Part shown: positions 8,498 through 15,846 of the stretch, one piece after another | Layout: each line of letters begins with the position of its first letter | Numbering within the stretch: position 1 is the stretch's first letter | NCBI RefSeq assembly: GCF_002113375.1 | Contig: NZ_NEHO01000006.1 | Span: 62,001-126,000, forward strand | Direction: 5' to 3' | Length of the DNA stretch: 64,000 bases | Origin: Pseudomonas sp. R37(2017) | GTDB lineage: Bacteria; Pseudomonadota; Gammaproteobacteria; Pseudomonadales; Pseudomonadaceae | The notes under the pieces: model-generated | What the model was told of the DNA's origin: nothing | Database searches by the model: none | What the model saw: the letters and a program-made list of their open reading frames with translations, nothing else | Program-made: the position numbers and the translations under genes

Positions 8498-9511
8498 GTG
8501 GTAGAGCAGCGCAGTTTTTGCGGGACAATCAAAGGCAAGAATCTCCGTTATCTCAAGGACGAGAAACCGGAGAAACTGCTCCGTTCGGCGGTGGGTTTTA
8601 TCCTGCTCGATCACTTTTCCCTGCCATCTTTCACCAACGCACTGGACGCACTGGTTACCGCCAATCTGCTGCGGCCGGAGCTTTACAGCACCTGCACCTT
8701 TACCCTCGATGGCCAGGAAGTGATGAGCGACCTGGGCATCATCATCCGCCCCGACCACGACCTCTCGACCTATCCGCTGGGTGATTTGAAGTTGTTGATC
8801 GTCTGTGGTGGCCTGCGCACGCCGCTGCGCGCCAATGCCCAACTGCGCGCCTTGCTCAAGAAGGTAGCCGAGAAGGGCGTGGCGCTCGCCGGCCTGTGGA
8901 ACGGCGCCTGGTTCCTGGGCGAGGCGGGTCTGCTGGATGCCTACCGCTGTGCCATTCACCCGGAACATCGGCCAGCGCTGGCAGAGGCTGCGCAACACAG
9001 CCAGGTCACCAGCGAAAGCTTCATGGTCGATCGCGATCGTTATACCGCGGCAAGTCCCAGCGGGGCGTTCTACATGGTGCTGGACTGGATCGGACAATCC
9101 CACGGCGCAGGCCTTGTGGAGGGCATCAGCGATATCCTCGCGTTCGAAGCCTCAAAGTATCGGCGGCTGAACCCGACGCTGCACATCAAGATGGCCGCGC
9201 CGTTACGCGAGATCGTCAAGCTGATGGAGGCCAATCTGGAGGAACCGCTGGATCTGGAGCAGATGTCGGGTTGGGTCAACCTGTCCCGGCGTCAGATCGA
9301 GCGGCTGTTCAGGTCGCAGTTGGGGACGACGCCATTGCGCTATTACCTTGAACTTCGGGTCACGGAAGCCCGGCGGTTGTTGCAGCACTCCCGGCTGTCC
9401 ATCGTTCAGGTCGCAGTGGCCTGCGGGTTCGTCTCGCCAAGTCATTTCAGCAAGTGCTACACGGCGTATTTTGGCTATTCGCCGTCCAGAGAAGTGCGGA
9501 TGGAGTTTTGA
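8498..9511 (+). CDS. GlxA/GbdR-type AraC-family transcriptional regulator (copy 2)
   Basis: Paralogue of the regulator at 2019: both contain FILLDHFSL followed by ALDAL near the N-terminus, a DJ-1/PfpI-like domain without the catalytic cysteine (GLWNGAW at the elbow), and a C-terminal AraC DNA-binding domain (NLSRRQIERLFRSQLG, VACGFVSPSHFSKCY). The GTG at 8498 is preferred because CGGAGTGGA lies at suitable distance and because an in-frame TTG at 8468 falls inside the inverted repeat at 8431-8471. The gene closes the catabolic locus; having two paralogous regulators suggests separate responses to the imported compound and to an intermediate. Immediately after its stop the REP array begins. 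Confidence 0.85.
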   Translation: MVEQRSFCGTIKGKNLRYLKDEKPEKLLRSAVGFILLDHFSLPSFTNALDALVTANLLRPELYSTCTFTLDGQEVMSDLGIIIRPDHDLSTYPLGDLKLLIVCGGLRTPLRANAQLRALLKKVAEKGVALAGLWNGAWFLGEAGLLDAYRCAIHPEHRPALAEAAQHSQVTSESFMVDRDRYTAASPSGAFYMVLDWIGQSHGAGLVEGISDILAFEASKYRRLNPTLHIKMAAPLREIVKLMEANLEEPLDLEQMSGWVNLSRRQIERLFRSQLGTTPLRYYLELRVTEARRLLQHSRLSIVQVAVACGFVSPSHFSKCYTAYFGYSPSREVRMEF

Positions 9512-9915
9512 CGGCGGAGTGTCAGGCGACATCGATTTTGAATGTGCTGGCCTCATCGCGAGCATGCTCGCTCCTACAGTGATTTGGGCCGTTCACAGAT
9601 GTTGCGTACAGCCACTGAACCTGTAGGAGCGAGCATGCTCGCGATGGCGGTGTATCAGGCGACATCGATGTTGAATGTACCGGCCTCTTCGCGGGCAAGC
9701 CCGCTCCCACAGTGATTTGGGCCGTTCGTGGATTTTGCGTACATCCGCAGAGCCTGTAGAAGCGAGCATGCTCGCGATGGCGGCGTGTCAGGCAACATTG
9801 ATCTTGAATGTGCCGGCCTCTTCGCGAGCAGGCCGCAAGCGGGCACCCGCTCCCACAGTGATTTGGATGGTTCGCAGATGTTGCGTACAACCACGGAACC
9901 TGTGGGCGGCCGCTG
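9512..9915. repeat. Three tandem REP-doublet units of about 130 bp
   Basis: This 400-bp gene-free stretch consists of about three direct copies of a unit. Each holds a conserved spacer (GTGTCAGGCGACATCGAT-like, then TTGAATGTGCNGGCC), a REP palindrome ending GCTCCYACAGTGATTTGG, a second spacer (GTTCRCAGATGTTGCGTACA-like, then RCCTGTAG) and a REP in the opposite orientation (GAGCGAGCATGCTCGCGATGGCGG). Units begin near 9512, 9652 and 9786. The third copy has a longer variant palindrome (GCAGGCCGCAAGCGGGCACCCGC) and its last half-site is degraded. The copies differ at scattered positions, so the amplification is not very recent. Confidence 0.9.
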
Positions 9916-9931
9916 TCGACGAAGAACCAAA

Positions 9932-10201
9932 CTATTTGCCATTCCTGGCAAGCACTACCTTCGCTCGAATGCCATCGAAGTACTGGGACTTCAGCTCTGT
10001 CGTCAGCGGCCCAAGAATGGGGTTTGCCTTGAACCGGGCCAACAGATGCTCGATTACCCGATCTACCTTGGCGTAGGCAGCGGTGACGCTTGACGGCACC
10101 AGCGGATCGAACTCGAGCTCCTGCATCTCGATATCGAGTCGTTTCAACACGGGTTCGGCGTCCAGGATCTGGTGGCGTATTTCATCCGGCGAGCATTGCA
10201 T
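9932..10201 (-). CDS. Hypothetical protein, 89 aa
   Basis: I do not recognise the family. The start at 10201 is well supported by AAGGAGG six bases upstream on the minus strand; a longer frame to 10321 exists but ignores this site. The product is soluble, acidic in its first half and predicted helical (SPDEIRHQILDAEPVLKRLDIEMQ... at the N-terminus), ending in a short basic tail. It is divergent from the ParA-like gene at 10381, with about 180 bp between them. No signal peptide or membrane segment. Confidence 0.7.
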   Translation of the reverse strand: MQCSPDEIRHQILDAEPVLKRLDIEMQELEFDPLVPSSVTAAYAKVDRVIEHLLARFKANPILGPLTTELKSQYFDGIRAKVVLARNGK

Positions 10202-10380
10202 CGTTAACCTCCTTGTATTGCCGCAAATGCAGACACACCTCTGGTTGACTGCATGTCGGGTGGCGCAGTCAGGGCATGGAAGCCGCTGTCTTAAAATTGA
10301 AACAAAATTGTCGCGCAGCAATATTACTGAAATGTTTCAGTTCTATGATCGAGGCAGATTTTTTTCAGGTTGCTTCTCTC

Positions 10381-11154
10381 ATGCGTCGAGCTGTATTCAA
10401 TCAAAAAGGGGGCGTTGGCAAATCAAGCATCGCCTGCAATCTCGCGGCTGTCAGTGCTGCCGAAGGCTACAGGACGCTTTTGGTGGATCTCGATCCTCAG
10501 GCCAACTCGACCCAATACCTGACTGGGCTGACAGGCGATGATATCCCCGTGGGGATCGCCGATTTCTTCAAGCAAACCTTGTCTGGTGGCCCGGCCGGCA
10601 AAAAGAATCGGGTGACCATCACTGATACTCGCTACGACAATCTGCACCTGGTGACGGCTAGCAGTGAGCTTGCCGATCTGCAGTCAAAGCTTGAGTCCAA
10701 GTTCAAGATCAACAAGTTGCGCCGCCTGTTGGTGGAGCTTTCCGAGGATTACGAACGCATTTACATCGATACACCGCCGTCCCTGAATTTCTATACGATC
10801 AGCGCACTGATCGCCGCCGATCGCGTGTTGATTCCTTTCGATTGCGACAGCTTTTCTCGTCATGCGCTCTATAACGTCATCGCGCAAGTCGCCGAGTTGC
10901 AGGCCGACCATAACGAGTCGTTGATTGTGGAAGGCGTGGTGGTCAACCAGTTTGTGGCGCGTGCCAGCGTGCACCAATTGCTGATCGATGAACTGGTGGC
11001 GGAAGGCTTGCCCGTGTTACCGGATTACTTGAGCAGCACGGTCAAAATGCGTGAGTCCCATGAGGCTTCAGTGCCCATGATCCATCTGGCGCCGCGCCAT
11101 AAGCTTTCAATGGAATTCGTCAGCCTGTTTTCTGCGTTGGAGCGTGCCAGTTAA
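10381..11154 (+). CDS. ParA family ATPase (orphan)
   Basis: P-loop ATPase of the ParA/Soj/MinD superfamily, 257 aa. It starts directly with [16 protein letters not shown]: the deviant Walker A with its signature lysine (KGGVGKS) lies at residues 9-15. Switch I/Walker A-prime is [11 protein letters not shown], Walker B is YIDTPPSL, and the C-terminal part is typical of the chromosomal ParA-like group I know from Pseudomonas that begins at this methionine. An upstream in-frame ATG at 10345 would add 12 residues that lack conservation character. No ParB gene or visible parS array is next to it, so it is not the main chromosome partition pair; such orphans position other cargo. Cargo unknown. Confidence 0.88.
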   Translation: MRRAVFNQKGGVGKSSIACNLAAVSAAEGYRTLLVDLDPQANSTQYLTGLTGDDIPVGIADFFKQTLSGGPAGKKNRVTITDTRYDNLHLVTASSELADLQSKLESKFKINKLRRLLVELSEDYERIYIDTPPSLNFYTISALIAADRVLIPFDCDSFSRHALYNVIAQVAELQADHNESLIVEGVVVNQFVARASVHQLLIDELVAEGLPVLPDYLSSTVKMRESHEASVPMIHLAPRHKLSMEFVSLFSALERAS

Positions 11155-11185
11155 ACCCGGGCTCAGGGTTGAAGTATCAGCCAGT

Positions 11186-11233
11186 GGCGATTGGGGGAGG
11201 CCGGCGTGCGAGTAGCGTGCCGGCAGATGAGTG
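11186..11233 (+). promoter_or_regulatory. Possible degenerate fluoride (crcB) riboswitch
   Basis: Upstream of the crcB remnant the sequence GGCGATTGGGGGAGG is followed by a GC-rich hairpin (GCCGGCGTGC / GCGTGCCGGC) and CAGATGAG. This recalls the fluoride riboswitch layout (GGNGATGG..., stem, CTGATG...), but the expected pseudoknot partner is not convincing and GATGG is altered to GATTGG. Placement before crcB is the main support. Confidence 0.3.
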
Positions 11234-11243
11234 AACCACGGCT

Positions 11244-11327
11244 ATGCTGAAATCATTGCTCGTTATCGCTATCGGCGCATCACTTGGGGCCTGGTTACGC
11301 TGGTTGTTTCAATTTGGCACACGCTAA
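11244..11327 (+). pseudogene. crcB: Truncated crcB (fluoride channel) remnant, 27 codons
   Basis: The short frame encodes a peptide of 27 residues starting MLKSLLVIAIGASLGAWLRW, which matches the first transmembrane helix of CrcB/Fluc fluoride exporters (GASLGAWLRWLLG in full-length proteins). After LRWL the similarity is lost and the frame stops at 11325-11327. Full-length CrcB has about 125 residues and four helices, so roughly 80 percent is missing; this cannot form a channel. The following gene belongs to the DUF190 family usually found directly after crcB, which supports the identification and points to an internal deletion of crcB. Confidence 0.6.
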
Positions 11328-11341
11328 AGAGGTGATCCGTG

Positions 11342-11683
11342 ATGAAAGGGTTTCTGGTGATTTTCTTTACCCAACAGAACCGCCGTCATCATGGAAAAAT
11401 GCTCGGTGACTGGCTTGTCGATCTGGCCAAGGAAATGGGGCTGCGTGGAGCCACTCTGGCAACCGGTATCGAAGGCTTCGGACATTCGGGAAAACTGCAT
11501 TCCTCGCATTTCTTCGAGCTGGCTGACCAGCCGACCGAGATCCATCTGGCAATGACTGAAGAAGAGTTCGCACGCTTGTTTGAGCGCCTTGCGACCGAGG
11601 ACATTTCCTTGTTCTACATAAAAGCCCCAATTGAATTCGGAGCCGTTGGCATGCGGGCCGATCCAGTCGATCGCGTAGATTGA
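11342..11683 (+). CDS. DUF190 domain protein (CrcB-associated, PII-like)
   Basis: Small soluble protein of 113 aa (MKGFLVIFFTQQNRRHHGKM from the second codon) belonging to DUF190, a ferredoxin-like/PII-like fold that often sits next to crcB genes. It has an alternating beta-alpha pattern: LVIFFTQ, then a helix, GATLATGIEGFG, and a second beta strand near EIHLAM. AGAGGTGAT lies six bases before the ATG at 11342 (GTG at 11339 is also possible). The frame is intact, while its usual partner crcB immediately upstream is reduced to one helix. It may act in signalling without CrcB or be drifting. Confidence 0.75.
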   Translation: MKGFLVIFFTQQNRRHHGKMLGDWLVDLAKEMGLRGATLATGIEGFGHSGKLHSSHFFELADQPTEIHLAMTEEEFARLFERLATEDISLFYIKAPIEFGAVGMRADPVDRVD

Positions 11684-11805
11684 AATGTGAGCATGGGGGA
11701 GTTGCAAGGAGATGCCTGCTTTTGGCCGATTGTTGCCTGTTGCGAAGGGCGGCTATCAACCGATAGCCGTCAATTCAGCGTCATCCTGAGTTGCGAAGAG
11801 GCGTG

Positions 11806-12024
11806 TCAGTTCACGCCCAACTTGAATTTGATGCTGTCTGCGGGCCACCAGTCCCACGATGGCGGCGGCGTGTAGCAGCCTGGCTGATTGGCGGGTGTCG
11901 CGTCACAGCGGACGGTGTAGCCCTTGCTGGTTATTTCTCTCCCGCCTTCGCCGGTGCCGCGCTCATTGTACGAAGAGCAGCCACCGAGCAAGGCGACAGC
12001 CAGTAAAACTGTTGTGTACTTCAT
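11806..12024 (-). CDS. Small lipoprotein, hypothetical, 72 aa
   Basis: Starts at 12024 with GGAGG six bases upstream on the minus strand. Residues 1-15 are a type II signal (MKYTTVLLAVALLGG) with lipobox LGGC, lipidated cysteine C16. The mature part is short, rich in Gly, Pro and Trp (CYTPPPSWDWWP near the C-terminus) and has two further cysteines that could form a disulfide. No family recognised; probably an outer-membrane-anchored periplasmic peptide. Confidence 0.7.
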   Translation of the reverse strand: MKYTTVLLAVALLGGCSSYNERGTGEGGREITSKGYTVRCDATPANQPGCYTPPPSWDWWPADSIKFKLGVN

Positions 12025-12328
12025 AAATGCCTCCATGCGTAGAGCGTACAGCTTAGCCAGGAATCCCGCCTGGTGCGGGACTTATTTTTCTGAAGAAAAA
12101 GTGATGACTGCAACCGAACGATGCCCCGAAGCGCGTGGGCACTTGATGGGCAAGCATCCTTGATTCAACTGCCAAACGAGGCTTCTGGCCGTTTTCCGCC
12201 TGCCACGACCGGTTGAATCCACCGCCGGCAGTCACCCCAGCGTTATCTTCACCGTGTCGACATTATCGGCAGACTCGGCTGCTCGCTGGACGCCAGAGAC
12301 GGGACGAAAACGGAAAGCCATCTAACGG
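12025..12328. other. Gene-poor stretch between two lipoprotein genes
   Basis: About 300 bp with no convincing gene. On the minus strand two tiny frames (29 codons ending near 12236 and 60 codons from a GTG at 12235 to 12053) overlap by GTGA, but neither resembles a protein I know and their amino-acid make-up is unconvincing. No REP, no clear terminator. Confidence 0.5.
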
Positions 12329-13006
12329 TCAACCATGAACGAACGTCCAGAGATCGGTATTCAGTTTTTCGATAGCGGCTTTAAAGTCCTTGGTGCTGAT
12401 TTGCTGACTCTCGTTTTCCAGTTGGCTGCCGAATACCTTGCGCACCACTTTGGCCATTGTCTGATGGGTTCTGGCGTCAATGAATTCGGCTTCGATGAAC
12501 AGATTGGTGTCCTGGTCCCGGTGTCCGGTGGCGGCCTGTGTCGCTCCGACAACGGCCGCGATCGGCATTATTTCATACCACTTCATGCCTTCGTTCGAAG
12601 CGCTGACGCCAGTGATCGCCGCACGCAGGATCAGGGGGCGTGATCCGGCTGGCGCTGCAGCGGCGTTAGACACCCTCTGGTATTTCTGACCCAGCATGAG
12701 TTTGGCCTTCCTGGACATGAGGTCCTGCAGGTCGGCCAGTGTCTGCTGATTGACCCGCTCATTGGGTTTCGGCGCGGGATAAAACTCCAGGGTTCTGAAC
12801 GCTATGGTGTCATACGCATTCGGGTTCCACGAAGGGCTCACCCAGCGCATTGCCTTCTCTCCCGTGGTGGTGGTCACTTCTTCCAGATTGTTGTAGTTGG
12901 ACAGGAAACCGGAGTACTGCTCGCGCTCGGTGACCTGGGAGGTGCATCCGCCGAGTAGAAGGCTGGTCAGTGCGACATCAATGAGCAGTTTCCGGACCAA
13001 GGTCAT
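12329..13006 (-). CDS. DUF3313 family lipoprotein
   Basis: Exported lipoprotein of 225 aa. A type II signal peptide (residues 1-20) ends in the lipobox LGGC with lipidated C21. The mature protein starts with the DUF3313 pattern: YSGFLSNYNNLEE, then a beta-rich domain (SWNPNAYDTIAFRTLEFYP) and a late region with RAAITGVSASNEG and FIEAEFIDARTHQ, and ends with WTFVHG. The ribosome site GGAGTGAAC lies upstream. Function in the family is unknown; members sit in the outer membrane facing the periplasm. Confidence 0.8.
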   Translation of the reverse strand: MTLVRKLLIDVALTSLLLGGCTSQVTEREQYSGFLSNYNNLEEVTTTTGEKAMRWVSPSWNPNAYDTIAFRTLEFYPAPKPNERVNQQTLADLQDLMSRKAKLMLGQKYQRVSNAAAAPAGSRPLILRAAITGVSASNEGMKWYEIMPIAAVVGATQAATGHRDQDTNLFIEAEFIDARTHQTMAKVVRKVFGSQLENESQQISTKDFKAAIEKLNTDLWTFVHG

Positions 13007-13263
13007 AGTGTGTTCACTCCACGATTGAGTCGTGCCCCGTCAACAGAAAAGCAGAATCTTCAAACCCTGTTTCCAGCTTGAGTCCGGGTGTTGTCGAGCT
13101 GATCGAAGATTGGATAGCCGGTTGTGCACTTGATCCGCTTCAGCAGCATGTGGCCGAGCGAGATCATGGTCGAACTGATGTCGGTGTCCAGATCCAAAGC
13201 ATAGTGGCCCTGTGGAGATGCGTCAGGTTTCGCTCATACCGAAAAAGCGCATATTGCGGTTGT
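13007..13263. other. Intergenic stretch with a possible minus-strand gene fragment
   Basis: No complete gene. On the minus strand a frame from about 13245 to 13057 reads KPDASPQGHYALDLDTDISS, then TMISLGHMLLKRIKCTTGYP and a stop soon after. It has a protein-like composition but no start with a ribosome site, so it may be a decayed 3' end. No terminator or REP element is seen. Confidence 0.35.
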
Positions 13264-13590
13264 TCAGGTTGCCCAGCGTAGTCCGGCGACGCTCAGCAGG
13301 ATCATGCCGATCCAGACAAGTTTCCAGAACGATACCGTATCACCCATCCAATACATTCCGACGATGGCTGTGCCGGCAGCGCCGATGCCGGTCCAGACCG
13401 CATAGGCGGTTCCTACAGGCAGCACTCGCAACGCCACCGTCAGCAAACTCAAACTGCCGGCCAACACGACGACCGTGCCGACCAGCAGCCAGGGTCGCTC
13501 GAGGCCGTTTGCAGATTTCAACCCGACAGCAAAGAAAATCTCCAGGAATCCGGCAACGATCAGCAGTAACCACGATGTGTTGTAAGTCAT
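13264..13590 (-). CDS. SMR family exporter, guanidinium-type (Gdx/SugE-like)
   Basis: Four-helix small multidrug resistance transporter, 108 aa from the ATG at 13590. The essential membrane glutamate lies in VAGFLEIFFAVGLK near residue 16, and LPVGTAYAVWTGIGAAGTA marks helix 3 and the SugE/Gdx branch, known as guanidinium/H+ antiporters, rather than the EmrE drug exporters. It acts as an antiparallel dimer in the inner membrane. No guanidine riboswitch is recognisable in the 66 bases upstream, and a terminator separates it from the upstream tehA-like gene, so the start of its transcript is unclear. Confidence 0.8.
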   Translation of the reverse strand: MTYNTSWLLLIVAGFLEIFFAVGLKSANGLERPWLLVGTVVVLAGSLSLLTVALRVLPVGTAYAVWTGIGAAGTAIVGMYWMGDTVSFWKLVWIGMILLSVAGLRWAT

Positions 13591-13610
13591 TCGATGAAAC
13601 CTGCATGGGC

Positions 13611-13639
13611 AAAAAAAAAGCGAGCCGGTCAAGGCTCGC
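13611..13639 (-). terminator. Rho-independent terminator of the TehA-like gene
   Basis: On the minus strand a 7-bp perfect stem (GCGAGCC / GGCTCGC, arms 13620-13626 and 13633-13639) is followed by a run of nine T. It lies 18 bases after the stop of the SLAC1/TehA gene. Confidence 0.85.
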
Positions 13640-13656
13640 CAAAGGGAGGTAAAAGG

Positions 13657-14658
13657 TCAGTTGGCCAACAGTTTGCCGCTGAACAGGCTGATCAGGGTTT
13701 TCACCAGCAACACGGTCAGTGCCACGGTGAGGAACAGCAGAATTACAGCAGCGATTACCATCAGCACGGTGTTGTCCTGGGCATGTGCATATTTCAGCGC
13801 GGCATTGCTCAGGGCTGCGATGGGAAAGCTGATTGCCCACCACGAAGGGGCAAAGGGCACATCGCGACGGAACACCTTGAAGCTCAACACCACGAACAGG
13901 AACAGGCCGAAGTAGAACAATACGCTGGCAAACCGGTCGATCTCGCCGAACACATTGGTGTACGCCAGGAAACCTACTTCAAAGGGTGCAATCAGGACCA
14001 TCAGCGAGGGCACCATGCCTTTGGCCAGCGTTGTCTCATGCACCAGTCGCGAAAAGATCCGGGTGAAGAAAACCAGTGCCAGTACCGCACCCACCGCGAG
14101 AGCAAACAGGTTGAACTCAGCAGCCCAGGCCATAGGCATGTGCGCACCGGTTACCGCGATATCAAGGGTGGCAACACCTGGAATCAACCAGGCAGGTACG
14201 GCATTCAAGGAATCCTGGTTGCCCGACAACAGACGGGAAACCACGAGACCCGCGAGCAGCACTGTCAGTGCACTTCCCAGTATCCAGAGAGCCTGTCCGA
14301 GCCATTCACTGTGGGGCGCCGCGACTGCCGAAAGCAGTAACACGGCAATGGTGACGGTGCCGAAAAAGTTGCTGGCGATCGGATGGTTGAACTCGGCCCT
14401 GACCGCATCTGGATGCTTTACCCATTTGCTCAGGTAACCCAAGGTCAGCAACACGAATACCAGGCCGGCCAGCGCGCCAATCGCTTCACCCAACATGCCG
14501 CCGACGCCGTAATACTGACCGCTCAAGCGCCAGGCCAGTCCCAGGCCGGCCAGGCCCATGACCGAGCCGAACAGATTGACAGGCAGGTTTTTGATGGACG
14601 TCGTGCTGGTTTGTACTGATTGAGTAGCAGCGACGGTGGGGGTGTATGCAGTGTTCAT
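13657..14658 (-). CDS. SLAC1/TehA family anion channel (TDT family)
   Basis: Integral membrane protein of 333 aa with about ten hydrophobic helices and a polar 25-residue N-terminus. Recognised as the TDT/SLAC1-TehA family by the pattern NLFGSVMGLAGLGLAWR at the start, NHPIASNFFGTVTIAVLLL in the second helix pair and PFAPSWWAISFPIAAL toward the end. The family conducts small anions or exports dicarboxylates/sulfite and includes the tellurite-resistance channel TehA. It is divergent from the GlxA-type regulator at 14774, with a repeated operator-like motif between them, so it is probably that regulator's target. Ends with a strong terminator. Confidence 0.85.
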   Translation of the reverse strand: MNTAYTPTVAATQSVQTSTTSIKNLPVNLFGSVMGLAGLGLAWRLSGQYYGVGGMLGEAIGALAGLVFVLLTLGYLSKWVKHPDAVRAEFNHPIASNFFGTVTIAVLLLSAVAAPHSEWLGQALWILGSALTVLLAGLVVSRLLSGNQDSLNAVPAWLIPGVATLDIAVTGAHMPMAWAAEFNLFALAVGAVLALVFFTRIFSRLVHETTLAKGMVPSLMVLIAPFEVGFLAYTNVFGEIDRFASVLFYFGLFLFVVLSFKVFRRDVPFAPSWWAISFPIAALSNAALKYAHAQDNTVLMVIAAVILLFLTVALTVLLVKTLISLFSGKLLAN

Positions 14659-14698
14659 GGCGGTCTCCCGTTTGACTGAATTTGCTGTTGGAGCTATT

Positions 14699-14751
14699 TT
14701 CAGCCAAACAGATGTTGGCTGAAATAGTCATTAAACGACGTATTCAGCCAA
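14699..14751. promoter_or_regulatory. Operator-like cluster: three copies of TTCAGCCAA
   Basis: TTCAGCCAA occurs at 14699-14707 and 14743-14751 and inverted (TTGGCTGAA) at 14714-14722. The first two form a near-perfect inverted repeat (TATTTTCAGCCAA / TTGGCTGAAATA). The cluster lies in the 115-bp divergent region between the TehA-like gene and the GlxA-type regulator, so it is the likely binding site of that regulator. Confidence 0.55.
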
Positions 14752-14773
14752 TGATTCGACGAGGACAGACATC

Positions 14774-15730
14774 ATGCGCATAACCCTCCTGGCATTCCCC
14801 CGCGTGCAACTGCTGGACGTCGTCGGACCTGCCGACGTCTTCGCCGAAGCAGCCAGGCAACTGGGCAATCCACGCGCCTATCGGGTCGAAGTCATAGGTA
14901 CCGGCAAGGGGATGATCAAAGGCTCAAGCGGTTTGAAGCTTGCCATCGACGACACCTTTGAAACGTATAAAGGCAAGATCGATACCTTGCTCGTGGCCGG
15001 TAGCCCACACATCGACGAAATTGCACATGACCCTGCACTGCAAGACTGGCTCTGTCGGCAGGCGAAATCCGTACGCCGCATAGGCTCAGTCTGTAGCGGT
15101 GCTTTTCTGCTGGCCGCTGCCGGCCTGCTCGACGGACGCCATGTCACCACTCATTGGAACTCCAGCGCAAAACTCGCGAAGGAACACCCGCAAACCCACG
15201 TCGATCCAGACAGCATCTATATCAAGGATGGCAACATCTACACCTCGGCGGGGGTCACAGCGGGCATGGACCTGGCTTTGGCGCTGGTCGAAGAAGACCA
15301 TGGCAGAGAACTGGCGCTCAGCGTTGCCCGTGAAATGGTGATGTTCTTCAAGCGGCCCGGCGGACAATCGCAGTTCAGCGCGCAACTGGCGGCACAAACC
15401 GCCGAACGCAGCGTGATCAGAGACGTGCAGGATTATGTCGTGGAACACCTGAAGGCCGACTTGAGCGTACCCGTCCTGGCCGCCCGCGCCGGTATGAGCG
15501 AGCGCAACTTCGCCCGGACCTTCAAGGCCGAAGCCGGTTCGACCCCGGCCGAATTTGTCGAACTGGCGCGCATCGATGCGGCCAGGCGGTTGATCGAAGA
15601 CTCGGACGTATCACTCAAGCGCTTGGCCGATACAGTCGGTTATGCCAATGCGGACGGATTCAGACGGGCATTCATGCGGCGTCTCGGGGTGGGGCCCAGT
15701 GATTATCGAAAGCGGTTTTCATCGATTTGA
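14774..15730 (+). CDS. GlxA family transcriptional regulator with intact DJ-1/PfpI cysteine
   Basis: 318-aa regulator with an N-terminal DJ-1/PfpI domain (about residues 1-190) and C-terminal AraC-type double HTH (about 220-315: LAARAGMSERNFARTFKAE and LADTVGYANADGFRRAFMRR). Unlike the two GbdR-like proteins in this window it keeps the elbow cysteine (C107 in GSVCSGAFLLAAAG) and the following THW, so its sensor domain could still bind or modify a reactive ligand. It is transcribed divergently from the TehA/SLAC1 channel and probably controls it. Start at 14774 follows GAGGA. Confidence 0.87.
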   Translation: MRITLLAFPRVQLLDVVGPADVFAEAARQLGNPRAYRVEVIGTGKGMIKGSSGLKLAIDDTFETYKGKIDTLLVAGSPHIDEIAHDPALQDWLCRQAKSVRRIGSVCSGAFLLAAAGLLDGRHVTTHWNSSAKLAKEHPQTHVDPDSIYIKDGNIYTSAGVTAGMDLALALVEEDHGRELALSVAREMVMFFKRPGGQSQFSAQLAAQTAERSVIRDVQDYVVEHLKADLSVPVLAARAGMSERNFARTFKAEAGSTPAEFVELARIDAARRLIEDSDVSLKRLADTVGYANADGFRRAFMRRLGVGPSDYRKRFSSI

Positions 15731-15846
15731 TATAGAGGCGCTTCATTGCCAAGGGTTGCCGCCACATTTTTAACAGCCCGAAGCGTGGCGGCATTCACGA
15801 CGGACAGGGTGAGCTGATTCGGGGCTTTTTTGGTCATTCACATCAC

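Noticed and set aside
9512..9915. Possible CRISPR array because of regularly spaced palindromes
   Set aside because: Repeat units are REP palindromes in alternating orientation with conserved, not unique, spacers, and there are no cas genes.
10381..11154. ParA gene as sign of a plasmid or integrated element
   Set aside because: No ParB, replication, integrase or transfer gene nearby; the sequence matches the chromosomal Pseudomonas ParA-like type.
12053..12235. 60-codon minus-strand frame between the two lipoproteins
   Set aside because: GTG start without a good ribosome site, unconvincing composition, no family resemblance.
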